DNA of 13,847 nucleotides from Methanobacteriaceae archaeon (GTDB lineage: Archaea > Methanobacteriota > Methanobacteria > Methanobacteriales > Methanobacteriaceae), in the NCBI GenBank assembly GCA_030693105.1, contig JAUYBK010000128.1, forward strand, positions 1-13,847. Direction: 5' to 3'. The notes under the pieces were generated by a model. The model did not search any database and had not been told where the DNA came from. It saw only the letters and a program-made list of their open reading frames with translations. The position numbers and the translations under genes were made by a program. This document shows positions 1-8,442 of this stretch, piece after piece (positions within the stretch are counted from its first letter, which is position 1; each line of letters starts with the position of its first letter).

Positions 1-2337
1 ACTGACTACGAGCTTCTTAAAGTAGTTAGAGGGTCCCAGTTAGAGGGTCTAGAATATCAACACCCCCTAAAAAACGAAATACCCGTCCAAAAAGATTTCC
101 AACACAGGATACTCCCGGGAAAGCATGTAACCTTAACAGAAGGGACCGGCTGCGTTCATACGGCCCCAGGACACGGACCGGACGACTTTGAAATTGGTAA
201 AGAGTACGGTTTGGAAATATTCTGTCCGGTAGATGAAGCAGGACTGTTCAACCCCGAAGCAGGGAAGTACCAGTGCCAGTTTGTTAAAGATGCCGACCCG
301 TTCATAATTGCCGATTTGGATACTCGCGGCCTGTTATTCAAAGAAGGTATCATCGAGCACCGTTACGGTTTCTGCTGGAGGTGTAAAACTCCCATCATTT
401 ACTTAGCCACAGAACAGTGGTTTTTAAAGATCACAGAGATTAAAGACCAGCTTTTAAGCGAGTTGAACAAAGTGGAGTGGGTACCTTCCTGGGCTGGTGA
501 GAGCCGGTTCCGCAACTGGGTCGAGAACGCCCGGGACTGGACCATCAGCCGTCAGCGCTACTGGGGAATACCGATACCCATCTGGACCTGTAAGGACTGC
601 GGTGAGATGACCGTGGTGGGATCCCTGAAGGAACTATCAGAACTTTCCCAGGAAAAGTTAGAAGGAGACGTCCTGCACCGGCCCTACGTGGACCGAGTGA
701 ACATATCCTGCCCGTGCGGAGGAAAAATGGAACGGACCCCCGACGTCTTAGACGTCTGGATAGACTCCGGAGTGGCCGGATGGGCCTCTTTATACTATCC
801 CCAGAAGAAGGAATTATTCGAGGAATGGTATCCCTACCATTTCATCACCGAAGGCCACGATCAGACCCGGGGCTGGTTCTATTCCCAATTGGGCTGTGGA
901 GTAATCGCCCTGGACAGTGTACCCTATCGCCGAGTGTTGATGCACGGTTTCACCCTGGACGAAGAGGGTAAGAAGATGAGCAAATCCCGGGGTAACGTGG
1001 TGGAGCCCGACGAAGTGGTGGAGAAGCACGGGGCCGACATTTTAAGGTTCTATCTCCTCTGGGCCAACAAGCCCTGGGAGGACTTGAAGTTCAACTGGGA
1101 CGAAGTTAAAAACATAACCAAGATGTTCAACATTCTCTGGAACGTTTACGTCTTCGCATCCACCTACATGAGTCTGGATAACTTCAACCCCACCAATTAC
1201 GGGCCGGAAGATATTAAACTTAGAGACGAAGACCGCTGGATAACTTCCCGGTTACAGTCTGTGGCCCAGGAAGTCACCGAATCCATTGAAGCCCTACAAC
1301 TCCACCAGGCCACCCGCAGTCTCCAGGAATTTGTGCTGGAGGACTTAAGCCGCTGGTATGTTCGCCTTATCAGGGGGCGGACCTGGATTGAAAAGGAGGA
1401 CCCGGACAAGTTAGGAGCGTACTATACCCTTTACAATGCCATTAAGAGTCTTATAACTCTTATGGCCCCTATAGCACCCCACATTAGCGAAGACATCTAC
1501 CAGCACCTGGTGCGGTGTGTGGAAACTGACCTGCCCGAGAGTGTGCACCTTTTAGATTGGGAGTGGGACGAAACACTTCAAGACCAGGAATTGGAAGCTA
1601 ACATGGATGTGGTAAGGGAGATCATAGAGGCCTGCGCCCGGGCCAGGGAAGCTGCCCGTTACAAGCTTCGTTGGCCAGTTCGAAACGTGGTGCCGGTTTC
1701 AGAAGACAGTAAAGTTTTAAAAGCTGCTGAGAACCTGGAGGGTGTTCTATTGGAGCAGGCCAACACCAAGAAGATCACACCGTCTGCCGAGTTCCAAGAC
1801 CTTAAAATAATGGCCACACCTAACATGAAAACTTTAGGACCCCGTCTAAGAGGAGATGTTACTAAAGTAGCAGCGGAGTTGGCTAAGTTAGACGGCCGGG
1901 AGTTAATGGAAACTTTAGAAAGGGAAGGAACCTACTCCATGGAATTAGAGGATAAAACCATCGAACTATCTTTGGAAGACTTGGTGCTGGAAACTGAACT
2001 GCCGGACAACGTTACCAACTCGGAATTCCCCGGAGGAAGTGTATTCGTGGACACCGAACTCACCCCTGAGATCTTATCAGAGGCCATGAGCCGGGAACTG
2101 GTGCGCAGGATCCAGGACATGCGTAAGGACCTGAAACTGGACGTGGAAGCCCACATTGTGGTTTACGTGGACTGCAGTCCCGAGTTCCAGGGGCTGGTGG
2201 AACCCTTTCTGGACTTCATTTCGCAGGAGGTAAGGGCCCAGGAGCTCTCCTTCCAGGCCGGTGACGGAGAATACAGTAAAGAGTGGAAGATTGAGGATTA
2301 TGAACTTACCGTTGGTATAAAAAAGTCCGAGAAGTAA
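1..2337 (+). CDS. ileS: Isoleucyl-tRNA synthetase, 5'-truncated by window edge
   Basis: Cytoplasmic class I synthetase that charges tRNA-Ile with isoleucine. The frame is open from base 1 to the TAA at 2335-2337, giving 778 visible residues. Family members in archaea are about 1,040 residues, so roughly the first 260, including the HIGH motif, lie outside the window. Visible parts in order: the CP1 editing domain with the HTAPGHGPDD motif (visible residues 53-62), which hydrolyses mis-charged Val-tRNA; a CWRC pair at 373-384; a second metal-type CKDCG/CPCG group at 589-717; the DVWIDSG stretch; KMSKS at 973-987; and the helical anticodon-binding domain with the RWITSRL and LSRWYVRLIRGR stretches. 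An acidic C-terminal domain follows. A TTG near 211 is only an internal codon, not the start. The gene leads a compact operon with purL. Identification as IleRS rather than ValRS or LeuRS rests on the overall motif set and is strong. Confidence 0.97.
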   Translation, partial: TDYELLKVVRGSQLEGLEYQHPLKNEIPVQKDFQHRILPGKHVTLTEGTGCVHTAPGHGPDDFEIGKEYGLEIFCPVDEAGLFNPEAGKYQCQFVKDADPFIIADLDTRGLLFKEGIIEHRYGFCWRCKTPIIYLATEQWFLKITEIKDQLLSELNKVEWVPSWAGESRFRNWVENARDWTISRQRYWGIPIPIWTCKDCGEMTVVGSLKELSELSQEKLEGDVLHRPYVDRVNISCPCGGKMERTPDVLDVWIDSGVAGWASLYYPQKKELFEEWYPYHFITEGHDQTRGWFYSQLGCGVIALDSVPYRRVLMHGFTLDEEGKKMSKSRGNVVEPDEVVEKHGADILRFYLLWANKPWEDLKFNWDEVKNITKMFNILWNVYVFASTYMSLDNFNPTNYGPEDIKLRDEDRWITSRLQSVAQEVTESIEALQLHQATRSLQEFVLEDLSRWYVRLIRGRTWIEKEDPDKLGAYYTLYNAIKSLITLMAPIAPHISEDIYQHLVRCVETDLPESVHLLDWEWDETLQDQELEANMDVVREIIEACARAREAARYKLRWPVRNVVPVSEDSKVLKAAENLEGVLLEQANTKKITPSAEFQDLKIMATPNMKTLGPRLRGDVTKVAAELAKLDGRELMETLEREGTYSMELEDKTIELSLEDLVLETELPDNVTNSEFPGGSVFVDTELTPEILSEAMSRELVRRIQDMRKDLKLDVEAHIVVYVDCSPEFQGLVEPFLDFISQEVRAQELSFQAGDGEYSKEWKIEDYELTVGIKKSEK

Positions 2338-2347
2338 AGGAGGGTGA
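2338..2347 (+). promoter_or_regulatory. Strong ribosome binding site of purL
   Basis: AGGAGGGTGA, a near-perfect match to the archaeal anti-Shine-Dalgarno sequence. It starts immediately after the ileS stop codon and ends 3 nt before the purL ATG. The core AGGAGG (2338-2343) lies 7 nt from the start. It fixes the purL start and suggests efficient translation from the ileS-purL transcript. Confidence 0.85.
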
Positions 2348-2350
2348 GTT

Positions 2351-4516
2351 ATGACTTTGACGGCAGATGAATTGGAGTACATAAAAAAAGAACTGGGTCA
2401 GGAGCCCAATCCCCTGGAATATGGTATGCTGGATATCATGTTTTCCGAACACTGCTCCTACAAAAGCAGCCGACCGGTTTTAGGATTGTTTCCCACGGAA
2501 GGAGAAAAGGTGATACTGGGCCCCGGGGACGACGCCGGTATTGTGGACCTGACCGAGGAATTAGCCCTGGTGATGGGCATGGAAAGTCACAACCACCCCT
2601 CGGCTGTGGAACCCTACGGTGGTGCCGGGACCGGGATTGGAGGTATAATTAGGGACATAATCTCCATGGGCGCCATGCCGGTGGCACTTTTAGATTCACT
2701 CCGCTTCGGGCCTTTAAAGGATCAGCGCAGCCGTTACCTCTTTGAGTACGTGGTTAAGGGGATTTCAGATTATGGTAACCGGGTAGGAATACCCACGGTA
2801 GGCGGAGAAGTGGAGTTTGAGGAAAACTTCCAGTTCAACCCCCTGGTTAACGTGGTCTGCGCCGGAATAGTCCGTAAAGACAGCATTGTCCGGGGAGTAG
2901 CCCCTAACGTGGGGGATGTCTTCGTTTTAATGGGCGGCCGCACCGGCAGGGACGGTATCCACGGAGTGACCTTCGCCTCCGAGGAACTAACATCGGCCTC
3001 GGAATTAGAAAGCAGACCGGCAGTGCAAGTCGGTGATCCATTTACCAAAAAGCAGGTCATGGAAGCCACCCTGGAAGCCCTGGAGAAGGTTAACGTACAA
3101 GGATTGAAGGACTTAGGCGGAGGTGGGCTTAACTGCTGCATATCTGAAATGGCAGCTAAAGGTGGTAAAGGTGCTCTGATGGAGTTGGCCAGGGTACCTT
3201 TAAGGGAGGAAGGAATGACTCCCTATGAAATAATGTTATCTGAGTCACAGGAAAGAATGGTCTTTGTAGTACACCGTCAGGATGCTGCAGGGTTAATGGA
3301 AATATTTGATAAGTACGAGTTGCCCTACTCGGTGATTGGTCAGGTTACGGACAACGGTCAGATGGTGGTCACTCAGGAAGGAGAAGTGGTGGCTGATCTG
3401 CCCTGCGAATTATTGGCTGATCCGCCCCTGGTGGAAAGAGAAGCCCGAGAACCAGCAAAAGACGAGGAATATGTGGGAGTAAAAGACGGCCCCGTTGATG
3501 AAGCCCTGTTGAAGTTACTTTCCAGCCAGAACATCGCCAGGAAACAATGGGTTTATCGGCAATACGACCATGAGGTCCAGATACGCACCGTAGTAAAACC
3601 AGGAGACGACGCTGCGGTTTTAAGAGTGGACGATGAAACGGCTTTTAGTCTAACCACTGACTGCAACAGCATACACTGCTACCTGGACCCCTACCATGGA
3701 GGGGCCGGGGCGGTGGCTGAGGCCATACGGAACGTGGTGGCCATGGGCTCCGAACCGCTGTGCATGGTGGACTGTTTAAACTTTGGAAATCCGGAGAAGC
3801 CGGAAGTATTCTGGCAGTTTAAAAAGTGTGTAGAGGGGATGTCCGACATTGCCCGACGTTTTGATCTACCAGTTATCAGCGGTAACGTGAGCTTCTACAA
3901 TGAAACTGAAGGAGTGACGGTTAACCCATCGCCGGTAGTGAGTGTGGCTGGAATCATGGACCTTAAAGATATCCGGACCATGGAATTTAAAAAAGATGGT
4001 GATAAGATTATCCTTATTGGAGCAACCCGCCCAGAGATGGATGGATCAGAATATCATAAGACCATCCATGGAGTGGTGCAGGGAGAAGCCCCCCGGGTTA
4101 ACATTGAAGCTGAATATAAATCTGCTCAGGCTGTGCTGGAACTAATCAAAAAAGATGAGTCTGGAGATGTGACTGCCGTGCACGACCTCTCCAGCGGAGG
4201 ATTAGGAGTGGCCCTGGCTGAAATGGCGTTGGACGGAGGGTGGGGTGCTGAAATAAACCTTTCTAACGTTCCGGGAGATCCGGGAATGAGTCCCGCTCAG
4301 ATTCTCTTCTCCGAGTCACATGCCCGTTACCTGCTGACAGTGCAGGAAGTAGCAAAGGATGATGTTTTAGCTACTCTTAGTGAAATAGATGTTCCAGTCG
4401 CAGTTATAGGTACCGTAGGTGGAACAAAAGTTGTTATTAAAGACACTGATTTGAATATCGCGGTAGACCAACTAAGAGAAGCCCACCGCGGAGTTATAGA
4501 AAAATACATGGCCTGA
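2351..4516 (+). CDS. purL: Phosphoribosylformylglycinamidine synthase subunit PurL
   Basis: Catalyses the ATP-dependent conversion of FGAR to FGAM in de novo purine synthesis, using ammonia passed from the glutaminase PurQ in a PurS/PurL/PurQ complex. The 721 residues match the small archaeal/Gram-positive type, not the 1,300-residue fused form. The first half carries SEHCSYK (catalytic His34), ESHNHPS (His80/His82) and the glycine-rich PYGGAGTGIGG loop at 88-98. The second half repeats the AIRS-like fold, with GDDAAVL, HGGAGAVAEAIRN, CLNFGNPEKPE, SGNVSFYNET, HDLSSGGLG and FSESHARYLL. This internal pseudo-duplication is typical of the family. The start follows a strong ribosome binding site 13 nt after ileS. 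Neither purS nor purQ lies in the window, so those partners must be elsewhere. The gene looks complete. Confidence 0.97.
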   Translation: MTLTADELEYIKKELGQEPNPLEYGMLDIMFSEHCSYKSSRPVLGLFPTEGEKVILGPGDDAGIVDLTEELALVMGMESHNHPSAVEPYGGAGTGIGGIIRDIISMGAMPVALLDSLRFGPLKDQRSRYLFEYVVKGISDYGNRVGIPTVGGEVEFEENFQFNPLVNVVCAGIVRKDSIVRGVAPNVGDVFVLMGGRTGRDGIHGVTFASEELTSASELESRPAVQVGDPFTKKQVMEATLEALEKVNVQGLKDLGGGGLNCCISEMAAKGGKGALMELARVPLREEGMTPYEIMLSESQERMVFVVHRQDAAGLMEIFDKYELPYSVIGQVTDNGQMVVTQEGEVVADLPCELLADPPLVEREAREPAKDEEYVGVKDGPVDEALLKLLSSQNIARKQWVYRQYDHEVQIRTVVKPGDDAAVLRVDDETAFSLTTDCNSIHCYLDPYHGGAGAVAEAIRNVVAMGSEPLCMVDCLNFGNPEKPEVFWQFKKCVEGMSDIARRFDLPVISGNVSFYNETEGVTVNPSPVVSVAGIMDLKDIRTMEFKKDGDKIILIGATRPEMDGSEYHKTIHGVVQGEAPRVNIEAEYKSAQAVLELIKKDESGDVTAVHDLSSGGLGVALAEMALDGGWGAEINLSNVPGDPGMSPAQILFSESHARYLLTVQEVAKDDVLATLSEIDVPVAVIGTVGGTKVVIKDTDLNIAVDQLREAHRGVIEKYMA

Positions 4517-4520
4517 TGAT

Positions 4521-5084
4521 ATGAAAAAAGAACTGTGGAGACAACTGATCCATGCTTCAGGTGTCTTCATCGTCATCTTAAGCTACTTCCTACCACCACA
4601 ACTTCTGATTATTCTCTGCGTAGCCATCCTGGTCTTCGTGGTGATGGTATTCCGCCTGGACCATTACCGTAATATTCCATTTTTTTCCACTATTTTAATA
4701 CTCGCCAAACGTGAACAGGATGAAAGGGGGTTTGTCTACTTCTTCATTGGCATCATCATCACCTTGTATTTTTTCCAGTTTAACATGGCCATTGCCAATG
4801 CTGCTATTCTCATCCTGCTCTTCGGGGATTCAGCATCCACCCTCATCGGTAAAAGGTTTGGAAAGATAAAATTACCATTCCAGTCCCATAAAACCCTGGA
4901 GGGGAGTCTGGCCTTTTTATTAGTTGGATTACTGGTTTCTCTCACCCAATTATCCCTTATACCTGCATTTTCTGGTGCCTTGGCCGGAATGGTGACTGAA
5001 GCCTACAGTCCCATTGATGATAACGTGCCCATACCCCTGGTTTCTGCGCTGGTTATGAGTATAGTAATATATTTTATGATTTAA
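4521..5084 (+). CDS. SEC59/DGK1/VTE5-family membrane lipid kinase (dolichol/diacylglycerol kinase-like)
   Basis: A 187-residue protein with about six hydrophobic segments. Family hallmarks are visible: RQLIHASG near the N-terminus (His11), LFGDSASTLIGKRFGK (Gly102-Asp103), SHKTLEGSLA (Lys124, Thr125, Glu127) and the late TEAYSPIDDNVPIPL (Glu160, Asp166-Asp167-Asn168). Characterised relatives (Sec59, Dgk1, VTE5) use CTP to phosphorylate dolichol, diacylglycerol or phytol at a membrane face. In an archaeon the likely substrate is an isoprenoid alcohol or an archaeol-type lipid, but the sequence does not settle this. It starts 4 nt after the purL stop with no clear ribosome binding site, so it is probably translationally coupled to purL. 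The length is on the short side but all motif blocks are present. Confidence 0.85.
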   Translation: MKKELWRQLIHASGVFIVILSYFLPPQLLIILCVAILVFVVMVFRLDHYRNIPFFSTILILAKREQDERGFVYFFIGIIITLYFFQFNMAIANAAILILLFGDSASTLIGKRFGKIKLPFQSHKTLEGSLAFLLVGLLVSLTQLSLIPAFSGALAGMVTEAYSPIDDNVPIPLVSALVMSIVIYFMI

Positions 5085-5107
5085 ATAATATTTATTAATT
5101 ATAACAA

Positions 5108-5115
5108 TTTTTTTT
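5108..5115 (+). terminator. T-run terminator after the ileS-purL-kinase operon
   Basis: Eight consecutive T lie 24 nt past the kinase stop codon, inside a very AT-rich convergent junction (5085-5119). There is no hairpin, as is usual for archaeal intrinsic termination. The minus-strand permease gene ends at 5120, so this 35-bp spacer separates two converging transcripts. Confidence 0.55.
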
Positions 5116-5119
5116 AAAT

Positions 5120-6253
5120 TTACAAACGTATAGCCCGTTCATGCTTGAATGATCTCACCGTAACGAGGAACACTAATATTGAGATCACAATTGTGGGCAA
5201 AAGGTACAGCATGATCTCCAGCCCTATTACGGGAGTGGAAGCTATTTTCACCATCAAAACCGTGGGTATGAAGTTAAAGACCCCCTGAAACATTCCGGAC
5301 TTGATAAATAAAGGTACGAATAAGATGAATGTGGCAAAGACCAGTACCAGGGTAATGGCAGAATTGGCCTCCTTGGTACTGTCCACCAGGATAGAGATGA
5401 GTATTCCCACCCCAATGAATCCTAAACCCATGGAAAAGAGTACTGCCACCATCAAAAGAGTGTTAAAAATAGGTACCTGTAATAAATCTAACAACAATAT
5501 CCAGGCCACACTCTGTATCAACGAAAAGGCCAGGATGGGTATTATTTTACCCAAGACCACCATGGTACTGGATAGTGGCACCATGAGCAGGATTTCAAAG
5601 GTTTTTCTCTCCCGTTCGCCCACTATACTGTCGGTTACTATGTTACTGGCTAAAAAAAAGGGTAATAACAGTATGAATGGCATTATAAAGCCATACATTA
5701 TCTCCACAAAGTAAGCACTTTCCAGGGCTATTTCAACCTTCTCGTTTTCAGCAACTGGCACTTCTTTAAGTGTAACTGGTTCCTGTATGGCTTTTATTTT
5801 TTCACTCGTCAGGCCCGAGTAGTGGAGGATTCTGCGGGTCTGAAAGTTGTTCACTGCCTTCCGGACCTTGGTCGAGGCCACTTGATAAAAGACGTTGGCA
5901 TTGTCCAGCTGCACCTGAACCTCGCCCGGGGGCGAAATAGTTACCACTGCTGCTAACTGCCCTCCCAGGAACTGATTGGCCTGTTGGGTGCTGTTGTAGT
6001 AGACCAGCTTCAGTTTTTGAGCTTCCAGATCCTGAGCCAGTTGCGAGCCCTGGAGATCCTGGGTCATTCCCACCTTGATGTTGGAGGTGATCCCGTACTG
6101 GTCCAATAGGGCCGGATCGCTGACCACGGAACTGGCTACGGCTAAACCAAAGGCCCCTAAAATGATGAACACTTGTACCAGAACCACCAGTAAGTAGATC
6201 TTGTTGCCCAGTATATCCTGGGCCTCCTTCTTAGAAAGGGCCCACAGTTTCAT
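5120..6253 (-). CDS. ABC-2 type exporter permease (second permease of the pair)
   Basis: Membrane component of an ABC exporter, 377 residues. There is a cytoplasmic start (KLWALSKKEAQDIL), one membrane segment at about 20-42, a large extracytoplasmic domain at about 43-180, then five or so membrane segments. The signature DSIVGERERKTFEIL at 208-222 lies just after the second segment and matches the VGExExxTxExLL element of ABC-2/NatB-like permeases. It is clearly paralogous to the upstream permease (DSIVGEKERKTGEIL), so the pair probably forms a heterodimer with the ATPase encoded first. Its ATG overlaps the stop of that permease as ATGA (6250-6253), implying coupled translation. The substrate is unknown; NatAB-type sodium export or lipid/drug export are both possible. 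A long open frame on the opposite strand inside this gene is judged not real. Confidence 0.9.
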   Translation of the reverse strand: MKLWALSKKEAQDILGNKIYLLVVLVQVFIILGAFGLAVASSVVSDPALLDQYGITSNIKVGMTQDLQGSQLAQDLEAQKLKLVYYNSTQQANQFLGGQLAAVVTISPPGEVQVQLDNANVFYQVASTKVRKAVNNFQTRRILHYSGLTSEKIKAIQEPVTLKEVPVAENEKVEIALESAYFVEIMYGFIMPFILLLPFFLASNIVTDSIVGERERKTFEILLMVPLSSTMVVLGKIIPILAFSLIQSVAWILLLDLLQVPIFNTLLMVAVLFSMGLGFIGVGILISILVDSTKEANSAITLVLVFATFILFVPLFIKSGMFQGVFNFIPTVLMVKIASTPVIGLEIMLYLLPTIVISILVFLVTVRSFKHERAIRL

Positions 6254-7446
6254 TTTAGTGCCCCCCTCTTTTTTAGGCCCATTAATTCCAGAGTTAGCCT
6301 CATAATTCCTGGTCGTGGTCCGAATACCACGTCGTCCCGGCTGAAGAGTTTTATGCTGATCCCGTAGGAGATTAAACTCAAGATCAGGATAAACGCAAAT
6401 GACAGGAGAATATCTCCCGGCGCTATAGTCTCTCCTGAAAATAGACGCATGGTGAGGGTCATGGGGGATATGTTAGCAGCCGGAGATGGGCGGGAAAGGT
6501 AACCCAACAGGGGAACAATTAGGATTCCCACAATGAAAATATAAGAAAAGCTGATTCCTATTCCTGCTTCCTTATAGTTCTTGGCGTAGGCTGCTATGAT
6601 AGTAGTAAGCCCCACAATGGGGAGAGCGGTTAATACCACCGTTAAATAGACTATTCCGGCATTTTTCAACGGGAAGCCGGCCCCTAAAAGTATAATCATC
6701 CACATAGCAACTTGCAGGGCCATGGTTAACACCACGGCCACGCTTTTACCCAGAATTATATCGGCAGAGGTAAAGGGCATGGCCATCAATATTTCGCCGG
6801 TTTTACGCTCTTTTTCACCTACTATGCTGTCTATGACCAGGTTCCCGAATAAAAAGAGGGGTAAGAATAGTAAAACTGCTAACATGACCTTGCGGACGAT
6901 CTGTAGAGGTAAAGATTCTCCAGAAGTTTTTTCGTTTACTCCCGTATTAGTGGTATTGTTTTGGGACTTTATAGACTCCAGGTAAGATGAAGTTAGGGCG
7001 GAGGACAGTGCCTGGTTGGTGTTGTTCACCTCTTGCCTTATCACGCTGCGTTTAGGGTCCCGGTAGTCCAAATAAAGAACAGTGGCCAAGCTGTCATTAT
7101 TTTGAATTAAAGTTACTGAATCTGAGGGCACCACAAAAAAGCCATTAGTCAGTCCTTTTTCTAATCGGGCCAGCGCCGGCTCATAAGTGGAGTTGCGAAT
7201 GGTCAGAATCTCGGGGTTTAGACGTTTGGAAAATAGCCCCCCCTGGTCCTCTACGTCCAGGGTGGCAAAACCAGTGAGGGAAGGAGTGATGGACAGGCCC
7301 TTTTCAGCTTCAAGGTTAGCTGCGAAGGAGTTAAAGACCACTATCATTAAGAACAGGACGGATATCTGTAGAAAAAATATCAAAAGAAATTTTCTACTCT
7401 TGATGGTGTTTTTAAACTCCCAACGAGTTATGGTGGTGAAATTCAT
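6250..7446 (-). CDS. ABC-2 type exporter permease (first permease of the pair)
   Basis: A 398-residue integral membrane protein with the same plan as its downstream neighbour. TITRWEFKNTIKSRKF leads into a membrane segment at about 20-42. An extracytoplasmic domain of about 140 residues follows, rich in Asn/Thr near 160-172 (NNTTNTG), and then a C-terminal bundle of about five segments. DSIVGEKERKTGEIL at 206-220 is the conserved ABC-2 permease element. The gene sits 18 nt after the ATPase stop, and its own stop overlaps the next start as ATGA. The short AAAGAGAAAG just upstream may act as a weak ribosome binding site. The membrane protein class is sure from the motif and context; the transported compound cannot be read from the sequence. 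Confidence 0.9.
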   Translation of the reverse strand: MNFTTITRWEFKNTIKSRKFLLIFFLQISVLFLMIVVFNSFAANLEAEKGLSITPSLTGFATLDVEDQGGLFSKRLNPEILTIRNSTYEPALARLEKGLTNGFFVVPSDSVTLIQNNDSLATVLYLDYRDPKRSVIRQEVNNTNQALSSALTSSYLESIKSQNNTTNTGVNEKTSGESLPLQIVRKVMLAVLLFLPLFLFGNLVIDSIVGEKERKTGEILMAMPFTSADIILGKSVAVVLTMALQVAMWMIILLGAGFPLKNAGIVYLTVVLTALPIVGLTTIIAAYAKNYKEAGIGISFSYIFIVGILIVPLLGYLSRPSPAANISPMTLTMRLFSGETIAPGDILLSFAFILILSLISYGISIKLFSRDDVVFGPRPGIMRLTLELMGLKKRGALK

Positions 7447-7464
7447 CTTTCTCTTTTAGAATTC

Positions 7465-8385
7465 CTAGTCCTCTACGGTGCTTATGAACACGTCGTCCAG
7501 GGTGGGTTCTTTGGTGTTCACGGAAATAACCCGCCTCCCCAGAACGTCAATAACCGGGGATATTTCCTCCCGGGATTTCAAAGATATGTGGTACTTTCCT
7601 CCAACCACTTCCAGACCCTCCACGGAGGGTAAGGCAGTTATAGCATCCTGATCCGATTGTTGCGGATCTTGGACCTGGATTTGGAGGATGACATCGCCGT
7701 GGATCTTGGACTTTAAATAATCAGGAGTGCCTATGTCCCGGATGCGTCCCTGGTCTAAGAGTGCCACCCGGTCGCAGAGCTGGTCCGCTTCGTCCATGTA
7801 GTGGGTACATAGAATCATGGTCTTATCCCCTTTTAGTTGATGGATGAAGTTGCGGATCTTCTGACTGGTGGCCGGGTCCAGGCCCATGGTGGGCTCGTCG
7901 AATATAATAACATCCGGGTCGTGCACCAGGGCCCGGGCAATTCCCATTCTCTGACGTAAGCCCTTGGAGAAAGTGTTGATCCGGTCTTCGGCCCGGTGGG
8001 TCATGCCCACCAGCTCCAGCAGCTCGTCAATACGCGGGTTAATATCTGCCGTGGGGACCCCGTAAAGTTCTGCGAAGTATTTTAAAAGGTCCCGGGCCTT
8101 GAATCGTTCGTAAAGGTTGGGTTCCTCCGGCAAGTAGCCGATTATGGACTTGATCTTCAAGGGGTCATGGTGTATGCTGTAACCGTCCACCCGGATATCG
8201 CCCTGGTCTGGTTGCAATATACAGCAAGCAATGCGGATGGCAGTGGTCTTACCCGCCCCGTTGGGACCTATTATCCCTAAAAGTTCGCCCTTTTTAATAT
8301 CAAGGTTGAGGTTATCCAGGGCCTGAATTTTCCCAAAAGACTTGGAAAGACCTTCTATGTTAATCATAACTTGCCGGGAGGACAT
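7465..8385 (-). CDS. ABC transporter ATP-binding protein of the ABC-2 exporter
   Basis: Peripheral ATPase of 306 residues that powers the two downstream permeases. The nucleotide-binding domain spans about residues 8-230. It has Walker A GPNGAGKTT (40-48), a Q-loop region reading YLPEEP (Glu where many ABC proteins have Gln), signature FSKGLRQRM (139-147, a variant of LSGGQ common in this exporter group), Walker B IIFDEP (Asp163, Glu164), D-loop GLDP and H-loop His195. A C-terminal extension of about 75 residues, ending TLDDVFISTVED, resembles the usual tail of NatA/CcmA-like ATPases. The ATG at 8385 is chosen because AGGTGG (8396-8391) lies 5 nt upstream; a second Met at residue 7 is less well placed. 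Gene order ATPase-permease-permease indicates one exporter. Confidence 0.95.
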   Translation of the reverse strand: MSSRQVMINIEGLSKSFGKIQALDNLNLDIKKGELLGIIGPNGAGKTTAIRIACCILQPDQGDIRVDGYSIHHDPLKIKSIIGYLPEEPNLYERFKARDLLKYFAELYGVPTADINPRIDELLELVGMTHRAEDRINTFSKGLRQRMGIARALVHDPDVIIFDEPTMGLDPATSQKIRNFIHQLKGDKTMILCTHYMDEADQLCDRVALLDQGRIRDIGTPDYLKSKIHGDVILQIQVQDPQQSDQDAITALPSVEGLEVVGGKYHISLKSREEISPVIDVLGRRVISVNTKEPTLDDVFISTVED

Positions 8386-8410
8386 CTAAACCACCTTCCA
8401 TTTTATTGCT

Positions 8411-8419
8411 TTTAAATAT
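8411..8419 (-). promoter_or_regulatory. Possible TATA box for the ABC exporter genes
   Basis: Minus-strand ATATTTAAA in the 57-nt gap between the CadD-like gene and the ATPase. A start site about 25 nt downstream would fall near 8388, almost at the ATG and inside the ribosome binding site. Co-transcription with the CadD-like gene is therefore at least as likely. Weak call. Confidence 0.25.
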
Positions 8420-8442
8420 GTTCCGTAGGAGATTAAAACTTG

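Noticed and set aside
2770..3141. 123-codon minus-strand open frame
   Set aside because: Antisense to the conserved PurL ATPase-like core; the predicted protein shows only Ser/Thr/Pro-rich sequence typical of a shadow frame.
5301..5714. 137-codon plus-strand open frame
   Set aside because: It lies wholly opposite a well-supported ABC permease. Its protein is low in complexity (rich in K, T, S, M) with no motif, as expected from the complement of a hydrophobic coding region.
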